From assembly GCA_034440155.1 (NCBI GenBank), contig JAWXBN010000102.1, positions 1-49,679 of the forward strand: a stretch of 49,679 nucleotides of DNA, given 5' to 3'. A model generated the notes under the pieces. The model was not told where the DNA came from, did not search any database, and was given only the letters and a program-made list of their open reading frames with translations. The translations under genes and the position numbers were made by a program. Shown here in pieces: positions 7,752 to 15,779 of the stretch (position 1 is its first letter; each line of letters opens with the position of its first letter). The DNA comes from Verrucomicrobiota bacterium. Lineage in GTDB: Bacteria; Verrucomicrobiota; Verrucomicrobiia; JAWXBN01.

Positions 7752-8794
7752 TTGTCCTCCCTCCGCTGATCCTTGTCGCGTCCTGTGAGGCAAGAGAATT
7801 TCGATAAAGCTAATTTCCAGAGACGTTTAATCTCCAGTAAACTTAATTCATGGCGTCCAAAAAGGCCTTGAGGCCGCAGCAACATCAGGATAATAAGCAT
7901 TAATGCATAGATAACAATACGGTATTGGCTTCCGCTGCGGAGGAGCTCGGGCAGGATAGTTAAAACCACCGCGCCGAGAATGGCCCCGGTAATGCTTCCT
8001 AATCCTCCCAAGACAATCATCACGATAATCTCAAATGATTTAACAAAACCAAAGCTCGTGGGATTGATATAACCGGAGATCGATTGATGGGCGAACAAGG
8101 CTCCCCCGACCCCGGCAAAAAAAGCACCGACAATAAAAGCCGCCACTTTGTAACGAGTCGGATCGATCCCGATGGATGAGGAAGCGATCTCATCCTCGCG
8201 GATGGCTGAAAAGGACAAACCCCGTGGACTATGGGTAATACGGTAAATGACCACGACACATACCAACAACATAAAGTACACCCAGAAAAGCCCCACTTCA
8301 TTCGGGCGCACAGACATTCCTGTCGCCGCACCCAAAGCGGGCCGATTCAGGATAATCACCCGGACTATCTCCCCAAAACCTAAAGTCGTAATCGCCAGAT
8401 AATCCCCCCTTAACCGCAAAGTCGGCATTCCTACAATAAAACCGAATATTCCCGCAAGAATCCCCCCCGCCAGCAAAACCAGCAGTATCCAAAGGTTATT
8501 AGCCACCACAGGAGGCAACGAATCGAGTATCCCCATAAACCGACTGGCGAATGAAATGGAAAGAAACCCCGAGAAATACGCGCCTATGGCCATAAATGCC
8601 GCGTGTCCGATTGAGAATTGCCCCGTGATGCCATTAATCAATGTCAAGCTCACCGCGAGGATGGCATTAATCCCCACACTCATGGCAATTTGCTGCCAGT
8701 AACCATCCATCCCTTTCTCCAGTAAAGGGCAGACGATCACAAAAACTGCGATCACACAGAGGATCAACCCGTTTCTTTGAAAAAATATCTTCAT
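7748..8794 (-). CDS. livM: Branched-chain amino acid-type ABC transporter permease LivM
   Basis: A 348-residue polytopic permease with about eight to ten membrane segments. It carries the LivM core GQFSIGHAAFMAIGAY, GMPTLRLRGDYLAITTLGFGEIVR (split by the coupling loop), and VLGGLGSITGAILGAV near the end. It overlaps livH by ATGA at its start and livG by ATGA at its end, so the three are very likely translationally coupled. A hydrophilic C-terminal tail of ~30 residues is cytoplasmic by prediction. Confidence 0.93.
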   Translation of the reverse strand: MKIFFQRNGLILCVIAVFVIVCPLLEKGMDGYWQQIAMSVGINAILAVSLTLINGITGQFSIGHAAFMAIGAYFSGFLSISFASRFMGILDSLPPVVANNLWILLVLLAGGILAGIFGFIVGMPTLRLRGDYLAITTLGFGEIVRVIILNRPALGAATGMSVRPNEVGLFWVYFMLLVCVVVIYRITHSPRGLSFSAIREDEIASSSIGIDPTRYKVAAFIVGAFFAGVGGALFAHQSISGYINPTSFGFVKSFEIIVMIVLGGLGSITGAILGAVVLTILPELLRSGSQYRIVIYALMLIILMLLRPQGLFGRHELSLLEIKRLWKLALSKFSCLTGRDKDQRREDK

Positions 8795-9696
8795 ACCTTC
8801 TCCGAAACACTTTTTCCGAAAATCCCGGTGGGTTTAAATAACAGGATGATGATCAAAATCACAAAAGCAATGGCATCTCGGTAGGAACTGCCGCCCGGCA
8901 CATAAGCCGACACTAATGTTTCAGCGAGACCTATAATAATTCCCCCAACGACTGCGCCGGGAATATTCCCGATTCCACCCAGAACCGCCGCCGCAAAAGC
9001 CTTTATTCCGGGCATTAACCCCATCAGCGGATCGATTTTTGGTTTACTTATCCCCACCAGCACCCCTGCCGCCCCGGCGAGTACTGCCCCAATGACAAAT
9101 GTCAGGGAAATCACCCGGTCCACATTTACGCCCATCAGCGAGGCCACTTGGGGATTCTCCGAGATCGCACGCATCGCTCGGCCGAGTTTGGTAAATTTCA
9201 CAATCCAGAAAAGTGAAATCAGGAGAAGTAAGGTCAGCGAAAAAATCAAGACATCAATGATCGTCAGGGAAAGATTTAATCCGGAAAGCAAATTCCTGTC
9301 CGTAATCAGGTCGGGAAAACTGCGGGGATTTGCCCCGAAAATAATCTGCCCACCATTTTGCAAAAGTAAGGAAACCCCGATAGCCGTAATCAAAGCCGTC
9401 AACCTTGCCTGTTTCCTCAATGGACGGTAAGCGACAAATTCAATCCCGGCAGCCAAAAGCCCGCAAGCAATCATCGCACAGATCAGGGTGGTAATGACCA
9501 ACGGCAATGGAATGTCCCGGGTCATGATAAATGTCGCCGTGTAAAAACCGGCATAAGCCCCGATCATATAGATCTCACCATGTGCAAAATTTATCAGGCG
9601 GAGCACCCCGTAAACCATCGTATAACCTAGGGCAATCAGGGCATAGATACTCCCGATGGATAAGCCGTTGATGATCTGTTGGATGAATTCAACCAT
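8791..9696 (-). CDS. livH: Branched-chain amino acid-type ABC transporter permease LivH
   Basis: A 301-residue membrane permease subunit. Family strings are IYALIALGYTMVYGVLRLINFAHGE near the N-terminus, MGVNVDRVISLTFVIGAVLAGAAG in the middle, and AAVLGGIGNIPGAVVGG before the last helices. It pairs with LivM. No periplasmic substrate-binding protein (LivJ/K type) is encoded in the window, so the importer must take its receptor from elsewhere or is specific for something other than branched-chain amino acids. It starts 39 bases after the stop of the upstream gene. Confidence 0.93.
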   Translation of the reverse strand: MVEFIQQIINGLSIGSIYALIALGYTMVYGVLRLINFAHGEIYMIGAYAGFYTATFIMTRDIPLPLVITTLICAMIACGLLAAGIEFVAYRPLRKQARLTALITAIGVSLLLQNGGQIIFGANPRSFPDLITDRNLLSGLNLSLTIIDVLIFSLTLLLLISLFWIVKFTKLGRAMRAISENPQVASLMGVNVDRVISLTFVIGAVLAGAAGVLVGISKPKIDPLMGLMPGIKAFAAAVLGGIGNIPGAVVGGIIIGLAETLVSAYVPGGSSYRDAIAFVILIIILLFKPTGIFGKSVSEKV

Positions 9697-9735
9697 TACC
9701 CGTCAGAGAGAATCCTAAAATCAGGATGAATTCAA

Positions 9736-10278
9736 TCAGCTTTTTTTCAAAATCGATACTCTTTGGGGTTCCACAATTTTCACTGCACCACGTTCTTCTA
9801 ATACGACGAGCTGCCATAACATTAAATCTGCATCCATTCCCATTCCATCAGGAAAATGTTTTATGGGGTCTTTGAGCTCTTGAAGGATTGTTTTCTGGGT
9901 ATCCTCAAGATCCACTGGCAGGACATCGGTTTTTTGGAGCCATAACTCCTCTTTACGAGGCTTCAAGGAAAAATAACGCACCGTCATCCTGATTTGTTCA
10001 CGGAGCTTGTAACTGACATAACTCCAGTCCTCACGAATATTCGGTACCTCATCGGTGTCCTCGGTTTGCTCCATCTCGACTTGGGGATTGGATGCAATTC
10101 TTAATAACGCACTAAGCCCTTGATAATGGTTCATAGTACCGACAGCCTCAGCCCAAATGATTTTTCCACCACGATGGATCGTATATCCCGTGAATCCTTC
10201 AAATTTCCATTCGTATTTCCCATCCTGAGTGGAGAGAAATTTCTCATGAAGATTTTGAAGTGAAGTGATGGTTGGCAT
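9736..10278 (-). CDS. Hypothetical protein, DUF4388-like
   Basis: A 180-residue soluble protein with no signal peptide or membrane segment. Residues 23-75 (GYTIHRGGKIIWAEAVGTMNH and the following LSALLRIASNPQVEM) resemble the DUF4388 pattern, in which a short beta unit reports something like 'product-of-gene is written out as effector'. I treat this as tentative. The C-terminal part contains a charged helix (LWLQKTDVLPVDLEDTQKTIL) and a short WQLVVLEERGAVKIVE unit resembling the end of a winged helix. It may be the first gene of the livHMGF transcription unit. Function unknown. Confidence 0.6.
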   Translation of the reverse strand: MPTITSLQNLHEKFLSTQDGKYEWKFEGFTGYTIHRGGKIIWAEAVGTMNHYQGLSALLRIASNPQVEMEQTEDTDEVPNIREDWSYVSYKLREQIRMTVRYFSLKPRKEELWLQKTDVLPVDLEDTQKTILQELKDPIKHFPDGMGMDADLMLWQLVVLEERGAVKIVEPQRVSILKKS

Positions 10279-10340
10279 AAGTATTAATTTGACACACTAA
10301 ATCTAGCTTAACTTATCATCTTAAGCCCGAATGATTTTCA

Positions 10341-10355
10341 TCAGGAAAATCCTGA
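10341..10355. promoter_or_regulatory. Perfect palindrome TCAGGA-AAA-TCCTGA
   Basis: Arms of six bases with a three-base centre, lying 60-80 bases upstream of the DUF4388-like gene start. An AT-rich stretch with TATAAT-like strings (about 10370-10390) is adjacent. The position fits an operator for the liv run, but no regulator can be assigned. Confidence 0.35.
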
Positions 10356-10482
10356 CTAAATCAATGTTAATTATATATAATATAAAATGCAAAATGAAAA
10401 ATGAAAAAAATCCATTTTGGAAGCTTTATTTAATTTGGAGTGATGCTTGTGGCGATTATCCTGCGCACAATGAAATTAGGCC

Positions 10483-13254
10483 CTAACCCGCCAATAATTT
10501 CCGTGCCGCATCAAGTGCTTCATTTATTTTTTCAGGATTTTTTCCACCAGCTTGGGCCAGTTCGGGTTTTCCTCCCCCGCCACCCCCCATAATCGGTGCT
10601 ATTTGTTTGATCACATTCCCTGCATGTACTTGTTTCACAAGGGTATTATTTACCGAACATATCACATTTGCGCGGCCTCCACAATCGGTCGCTAAAAGAA
10701 TTATTCCACCAAATTTGCCTTTGAGTGTATCGATGGCAAATTTTAATGTGTCCGGATGGGAGACTGTTACATTCTGAATAATACAATCCATCCCAGCAAT
10801 TTGCTCTATTTGAGTGGGGAGTAACCCCGCAAGTTGCGCACCCTCGATCTGGGCGAGGCGTTCCTGTTCCTTTGCTTGGGCCTTTTCATAACCTGCTAAT
10901 TGGAGCTCCATTTCAGAAATAATATCTGCTATTTTAGCATGTAAATTACTCAATTGCTCGGCTCCCGTCGCTTGGCCATCCGGTAGTTCGGGGGCCTCAA
11001 GCCCTACTGCATCAAGTTTTCCCTTTATTTCGCGTAATTTGCTGAAACTCTCTTCGAGTTTCTTCATAAAATACTCCTCAGCCGCTGCACCGGCAACAGC
11101 TTCAATACGCCGGATTCCAGCCGCCACAGCACCTTCACTGATGACTTTAAAGTAACCAATCTCGGTCGTGGTACGAACGTGTGTCCCGCCGCAAAGTTCT
11201 TTTGAATATCCACCGATATCGACGACACGGACCTTATCCCCGTATTTCTCACCGAACATCTGCATGACCGATGAATCCCCCTTGACCTCCTCATAAGGGC
11301 GTTCCGCCCACTGCACCCTGTTACCTCCGGTGATTTTTTCATTCACCCTCATTTCAATCCGCGCAATTTGCTCGGGGGTCACAGCAGCGGAATTAAAGTC
11401 AAAACGCAAACGGTCGGGGCCGACATAGGACCCCTTTTGCGTGGCATCCTGGGAGACAACCTCATGTAATGCCCAATGGAAAAGGTGTGTGCCCGTGTGG
11501 TGCCCTTCGATCATCCCCCTGCGATCCTTGTCTATTTTGATCACGACGACCTCACCGACTTCCGGTGCCATTTGCTCCGGGGCCAGAATATGCATGAATG
11601 TATTCCCGACCTTGATGGTATTAACAACCTTCGCCGCCCCCATCAATCCGGTATCCCCGACTTGTCCGCCCATTTCGGCATAAAAAACAGTTTTATCAGT
11701 GATGACGGCCTGTTTTCCCTTCAAATCCTGTACGGCTAAAACCGTAGCCTCGATTTCAGTATGGTCGAACCCGTGGAATTCCGTCTTTGAAGCAATTTGC
11801 GCCTCCGTCACCTCGATAATCTCCTTCTTCTGGGCTGCCCGCGCCCGTGAGCGTTGCTCGTCCATGAGCTTCTCAAAGCCGTTCGTATCGACTTTTAACC
11901 CCTGTTCCCGTGCCATGAGCTCAGTTAAATCCAGCGGGAACCCATATGTGTCGTAGAGTTTGAAGGCGAATTCGCCGGAAAAGACTGCACCGGCAACCTG
12001 CTGGACGCTCCCCGATCCTAACAGGCGCGCCGCCTCGGCATTAAACATCTCAATCCCCTTATCCAAAGTCCTATTAAAACTTTCCTCTTCCTGTTTAATC
12101 GTTTCTTTGACCTTTTCTTTTTTAGCGGCGATCTCGGGGAAGACTCCACCCATGTGCGCGGCGAGCACATCGACGAGTTGATAGAAAAAGGGATCGTGCA
12201 GCCCGAGAGTACGCCCGTATTTGACAGCACGACGCAAAATGCGGCGGAGGACATAATTACGGTCGTTATTACCCGGCAAAATGCCGTCAGCAATCGAGAA
12301 TGATAACGTGCGGATATGATCAGCGATGACACGGAAAGCCACGTCGATTTTCTCTTGTTCGGTATCCCCCGTACTCCCGGCTTTCGGCAGGGTGGATGCA
12401 TATTTTTTCCCGCTCAATTTCTCGATCTCATCAAAAATCGGGCGGAAAACGTCGGTTTCATAGTTCGAGATGACTCCGCTGAAATCGGTGAAATTCTTCG
12501 AGCACTGGATAATGCCGCTGATCCGTTCAAATCCCGCTCCGGTGTCGACATGTTGGGCGGGGAGGTTGGAAAAACTACCATCGCCATTTGCATTAAACTG
12601 GATAAAAACCAGATTCCATATTTCCATACAGAGGGCCGAGCCGACATTGACCAGTGAGCCTTTTGTATCCCCCTCCGGAGTCAGGTCGATATGGAGTTCC
12701 GAGCACGGTCCACAAGGCCCCGTCTCACCCATCATCCAGAAATTATCCTTTTTATTCCCGAAAACAATGTGGACTTTTGGATCGAGCCCGGCCCGCGCAA
12801 ATTGCTCTGCCCAGAAATCGTAGGCCTCTTGGTCAAATGCGGCTGGATCGCCTTCCCCCGGCTTATAAACAGTCGCATAAATCCGGTTCTTCGGGAATTT
12901 CCAGATTTCGGTAACGAGTTCCCATGCCCAAGAAATGGCTTCTTTTTTGAAATAATCCCCAAAACTCCAGTTCCCCAGCATCTCGAAAAACGTATGGTGG
13001 TAGGTATCGAGCCCGACATCTTCGAGATCATTGTGTTTACCCCCGGCGCGGATACATTTTTGTGTGTCCGTGGCACGCGCAGGATTATAGGGACATATAG
13101 ACTGACCGAGAAAAATAGGAACAAATTGATTCATGCCCGCATTAGTAAAAAGCAGATTAGGCGAGTCGGGCATAAGACTCGATGAGGGCACGATTGTGTG
13201 GCCTTTTGATTTAAAAAACTCCAAAAATGACTGTCTGATTTCTGCTGATTTCAT
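10483..13254 (-). CDS. alaS: Alanyl-tRNA synthetase
   Basis: Charges tRNA-Ala in a two-step ATP-dependent reaction and edits mischarged Ser/Gly. The 923-residue product contains the class II catalytic core from the N-terminus (FTNAGMNQFVPIFLG, motif 2 region RATDTQKCIRAGGKHNDLEDVG), the editing domain with zinc ligands in GHHTGTHLFHWALH and CGGTHVRTT, and a C-Ala tail ending MGGGGGGKPELAQAGG. It is slightly longer than the E. coli enzyme (876). The gene holds four exact GCAAWTTGC words, three of which encode Gln-Ile-Ala. Elsewhere in the gene (near 10600) the same tripeptide is spelled differently. Confidence 0.97.
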   Translation of the reverse strand: MKSAEIRQSFLEFFKSKGHTIVPSSSLMPDSPNLLFTNAGMNQFVPIFLGQSICPYNPARATDTQKCIRAGGKHNDLEDVGLDTYHHTFFEMLGNWSFGDYFKKEAISWAWELVTEIWKFPKNRIYATVYKPGEGDPAAFDQEAYDFWAEQFARAGLDPKVHIVFGNKKDNFWMMGETGPCGPCSELHIDLTPEGDTKGSLVNVGSALCMEIWNLVFIQFNANGDGSFSNLPAQHVDTGAGFERISGIIQCSKNFTDFSGVISNYETDVFRPIFDEIEKLSGKKYASTLPKAGSTGDTEQEKIDVAFRVIADHIRTLSFSIADGILPGNNDRNYVLRRILRRAVKYGRTLGLHDPFFYQLVDVLAAHMGGVFPEIAAKKEKVKETIKQEEESFNRTLDKGIEMFNAEAARLLGSGSVQQVAGAVFSGEFAFKLYDTYGFPLDLTELMAREQGLKVDTNGFEKLMDEQRSRARAAQKKEIIEVTEAQIASKTEFHGFDHTEIEATVLAVQDLKGKQAVITDKTVFYAEMGGQVGDTGLMGAAKVVNTIKVGNTFMHILAPEQMAPEVGEVVVIKIDKDRRGMIEGHHTGTHLFHWALHEVVSQDATQKGSYVGPDRLRFDFNSAAVTPEQIARIEMRVNEKITGGNRVQWAERPYEEVKGDSSVMQMFGEKYGDKVRVVDIGGYSKELCGGTHVRTTTEIGYFKVISEGAVAAGIRRIEAVAGAAAEEYFMKKLEESFSKLREIKGKLDAVGLEAPELPDGQATGAEQLSNLHAKIADIISEMELQLAGYEKAQAKEQERLAQIEGAQLAGLLPTQIEQIAGMDCIIQNVTVSHPDTLKFAIDTLKGKFGGIILLATDCGGRANVICSVNNTLVKQVHAGNVIKQIAPIMGGGGGGKPELAQAGGKNPEKINEALDAARKLLAG

Positions 13255-13316
13255 ATATTTTGATAAAGACCCCCCCGATTACGCATTTTTCCGCTCTGAT
13301 CCGCAAGAATTAATTC

Positions 13317-13322
13317 ATTATA
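13317..13322 (-). promoter_or_regulatory. Candidate -10 element for alaS
   Basis: On the minus strand, TATAAT (exact consensus) lies about 63 bases before the alaS ATG, inside an A/T-rich tract with a poly-A stretch upstream. No convincing -35 hexamer is seen at 16-18 bases. Assigned on sequence match and position only. Confidence 0.35.
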
Positions 13323-13441
13323 AATTCCATAATATTTAGTTTTTTTATTTTTCAACTAACATAGGGGAAATAGTAGAAAAATACTTGAATATTCCCGAAT
13401 TGGAGTCACTCTCAATTTCGTGTCCGCGAACTCAGTTTATC

Positions 13442-13458
13442 AAGTGGATAAACCACTT
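13442..13458. promoter_or_regulatory. Hairpin AAGTGG-ATAAA-CCACTT in the alaS/13540 divergent region
   Basis: Six-base perfect arms with a five-base loop, about 80 bases upstream of the exported repeat protein start. A TTGACA hexamer follows at 13492-13497, but the only -10-like string (TAGACA, 13513) is spaced 15 bases. Could be an operator; nothing else supports it. Confidence 0.3.
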
Positions 13459-13539
13459 CAATCAACCTCTTTGATTTATCAGAGACAATGATTGACAAAA
13501 ATCCAAATGAGATAGACAAACTCCAGCCCCCATTATCCT

Positions 13540-15753
13540 ATGAAATACATAAAGAGACTTATCCTCCTCATCACCCTTTTCCTGATGACATTTGTGTCTT
13601 GTTTAAATACAAGCTCCGCCCAAGAAACTAAACCGAACTGGCCCCGACAAATCTCGAGTGCGTTAGGTCAAATCACCCTATATCAACCTCAGGTCTCCGC
13701 CCTTGAAGGCAATACTCTCACGGGTAAAACCGCCGTCTCGATAGCCCCGAAAAACGGCAGTGCCCCAGTCTTTGGAGCCGTTTGGTTCAGTGCCCAGATC
13801 GTGACGAGCTTGGATTCCCGCACATACACCCTCTCGAGTGTGAATATTACCCAATCAAAATTCCCAAATGTCGATAAATCCTTAAGTGACCAGATCAGCC
13901 AGTCCATCTCCCAGGAGGTTCCTTCTCTGAATATGACCCTTTCCCTTGACCAGCTCCTTGCCAGCTTAAAAACGGCTAAGACCCAACAAAAAGACGCCAA
14001 TAATCTGAGCACGGCACCTCCCACGATTATTTTCAGCCAGACACCCGCTGTATTGGTCTCAATCCAAGGCACTCCACAGCTCCAGCCTGTTCCCGACACC
14101 AAAGTCATGAGGGTAATGAATACCCCGTTTCTCATTGCTTTTGATCCCGCAAAAAAACTTTATTACCTCTGGATCGGCGGACAATGGCTCAGTGCGACCG
14201 ATATCCAAGGGAATTGGGAAATCACCTCCTCAGTCCCCCCTTCCGTCCAGAAATTAGCCAGCTCAAAATCCACTAATGCCGCAACGCAAGCAGGGTTCTA
14301 CCAGTCCTCGAATTTACCCCGTGTTATTGTCGCCACTTCCCCGACAGAATTAATTGTAACCGATGGAGTGCCGGATTATGCGACTATCCAGAGCACGAGT
14401 TTGCTTTATGTATCAAATACGACCAGTGACGTCTTTCTGGATATCGATAACCAGATAAATTATGTATTACTCTCCGGGCGTTGGTATAAATCTCCTTCCC
14501 TGTCCGGGCCGTGGATTTATGTCGCAGCAAATGCCCTCCCCCAGGATTTCACCCTGATCCCGGAAAACTCACCAAAGGCCAACGCGCTGGTCAGCGTAGC
14601 GGGTAGTCCCCAAGCTAAAGACGCCGTTTTGACTTCATCCATCCCCTCTACCGCCCAAGTCAAACCAAATGCCAAACCCCAGAATCCCGTCACCTACGCA
14701 GGTGGCCAACCTGAATTCAAACCGATCGAGACCACTCCCTTGCAATATGCGGTGAATACTTCCAGTCAAGTGATTATGGAGAACCCAAACTCGTATTATC
14801 TGTGTGCAGAAGGGATATGGTACCATTCCCAGACGTCCTTGGGACCTTGGGTGGTCGCCACATCTGTTCCCCAAGTGATTTATACCATTCCCCCATCCAG
14901 TCCGGTTTACAGTGCCACATACTGTTATGTCTATGCAGCCACCCCGGACTATGTGACCGTGGGTTATCTCCCCGGCTACACGGGCAGTTATGTCTATGGA
15001 GGAACGGTTGTTTATGGTACCGGCTGGGTTTATCCCCCCTATGTGGGAGTCGGGGTGTGTTATCCCGCCCCCTCCACCTTCGGTTTCAGTGTCGGTTACT
15101 CGAATGGCCAGTGGGCTTTTGGTGTCGGGTACAGCTCTGGCTTTGGCTCGGCCTGTTTTGCCTGGGGCGGTGGATCTTGGAATAATAACAACTGGTGGGG
15201 CCATGGTGGCTACCAACAAAACAACATCAATATCAATAACAACATAAACAACAGCTTTAATAAAAACAGCGGGAATATCTATAACAGGAATACCAGTAAC
15301 CTAATCAATAATGGCAAAATCAACAATCAACAGGCGAAGAATGATTGGAACAATGTCAAAAATAATCCTCAGGCACAAAAAGACTGGAATAATGCCAAAA
15401 ATAACCCGCAAGCCCAAAAGGATTGGAACAATGTCAAAAATAATCCTCAGGCACAAAAGGATTGGAATAACGCAAAAAATAATCCTCAGGCCAAAAACGA
15501 CTATCAAAATGCCAAGAATGATTATCAAAACCATTCAACCAATGATCCAGGGAAAAATAATGTTTTTGCCGATGACAAGGGTAATGTTTACAAACACACC
15601 CCTGACGGGTGGCAACAGCATGCCGGCGGACAGTGGAAAAACGCCCAAGGCCAGGATTTCGACCACCAACACCAACAATTAAATAATGACTACCGCGCCC
15701 GCTCATCGGGTTATAGCGGCTCCAGGGGTGGCGGATTCCGCGGACGTAGGTAA
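13540..15753 (+). CDS. Exported protein with repeated beta units and Asn-rich C-terminal repeats
   Basis: A 737-residue secreted protein. Residues 1-27 form a Sec signal peptide; FVSC could be an atypical lipobox, otherwise cleavage falls after SSAQ. Residues ~34-330 carry WPRQISSALGQITLYQPQV and EPVFGAVW-type strings seen in proteins annotated 'carbohydrate-binding family V/XII', with units such as YYLWIGGQWLSATDIQGNW that recur as LSGRWYKSPSLSGPW and EGIWYHSQTSLGPW. These look like three related WY-GPW beta units. Residues ~480-560 are Gly/Tyr/Val-rich, then an Asn-rich section with four 13-residue repeats and a final GFRGRR. No Shine-Dalgarno is visible. Role unknown; a surface or matrix protein is plausible. 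Confidence 0.75.
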   Translation: MKYIKRLILLITLFLMTFVSCLNTSSAQETKPNWPRQISSALGQITLYQPQVSALEGNTLTGKTAVSIAPKNGSAPVFGAVWFSAQIVTSLDSRTYTLSSVNITQSKFPNVDKSLSDQISQSISQEVPSLNMTLSLDQLLASLKTAKTQQKDANNLSTAPPTIIFSQTPAVLVSIQGTPQLQPVPDTKVMRVMNTPFLIAFDPAKKLYYLWIGGQWLSATDIQGNWEITSSVPPSVQKLASSKSTNAATQAGFYQSSNLPRVIVATSPTELIVTDGVPDYATIQSTSLLYVSNTTSDVFLDIDNQINYVLLSGRWYKSPSLSGPWIYVAANALPQDFTLIPENSPKANALVSVAGSPQAKDAVLTSSIPSTAQVKPNAKPQNPVTYAGGQPEFKPIETTPLQYAVNTSSQVIMENPNSYYLCAEGIWYHSQTSLGPWVVATSVPQVIYTIPPSSPVYSATYCYVYAATPDYVTVGYLPGYTGSYVYGGTVVYGTGWVYPPYVGVGVCYPAPSTFGFSVGYSNGQWAFGVGYSSGFGSACFAWGGGSWNNNNWWGHGGYQQNNININNNINNSFNKNSGNIYNRNTSNLINNGKINNQQAKNDWNNVKNNPQAQKDWNNAKNNPQAQKDWNNVKNNPQAQKDWNNAKNNPQAKNDYQNAKNDYQNHSTNDPGKNNVFADDKGNVYKHTPDGWQQHAGGQWKNAQGQDFDHQHQQLNNDYRARSSGYSGSRGGGFRGRR
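15343..15498 (+). repeat. Four tandem 39-bp repeats in coding sequence
   Basis: Units start at 15343, 15382, 15421 and 15460. Each encodes D-W-N-N-(V/A)-K-N-N-P-Q-A-Q-K with few substitutions, and V and A alternate from unit to unit. A diverged fifth unit (DYQNAKNDYQ) follows. The alternation suggests that the present array arose by duplication of a two-unit (78-bp) block. Confidence 0.9.
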
Positions 15754-15779
15754 TCTTCACGGGGCATTTTTACAATCAT

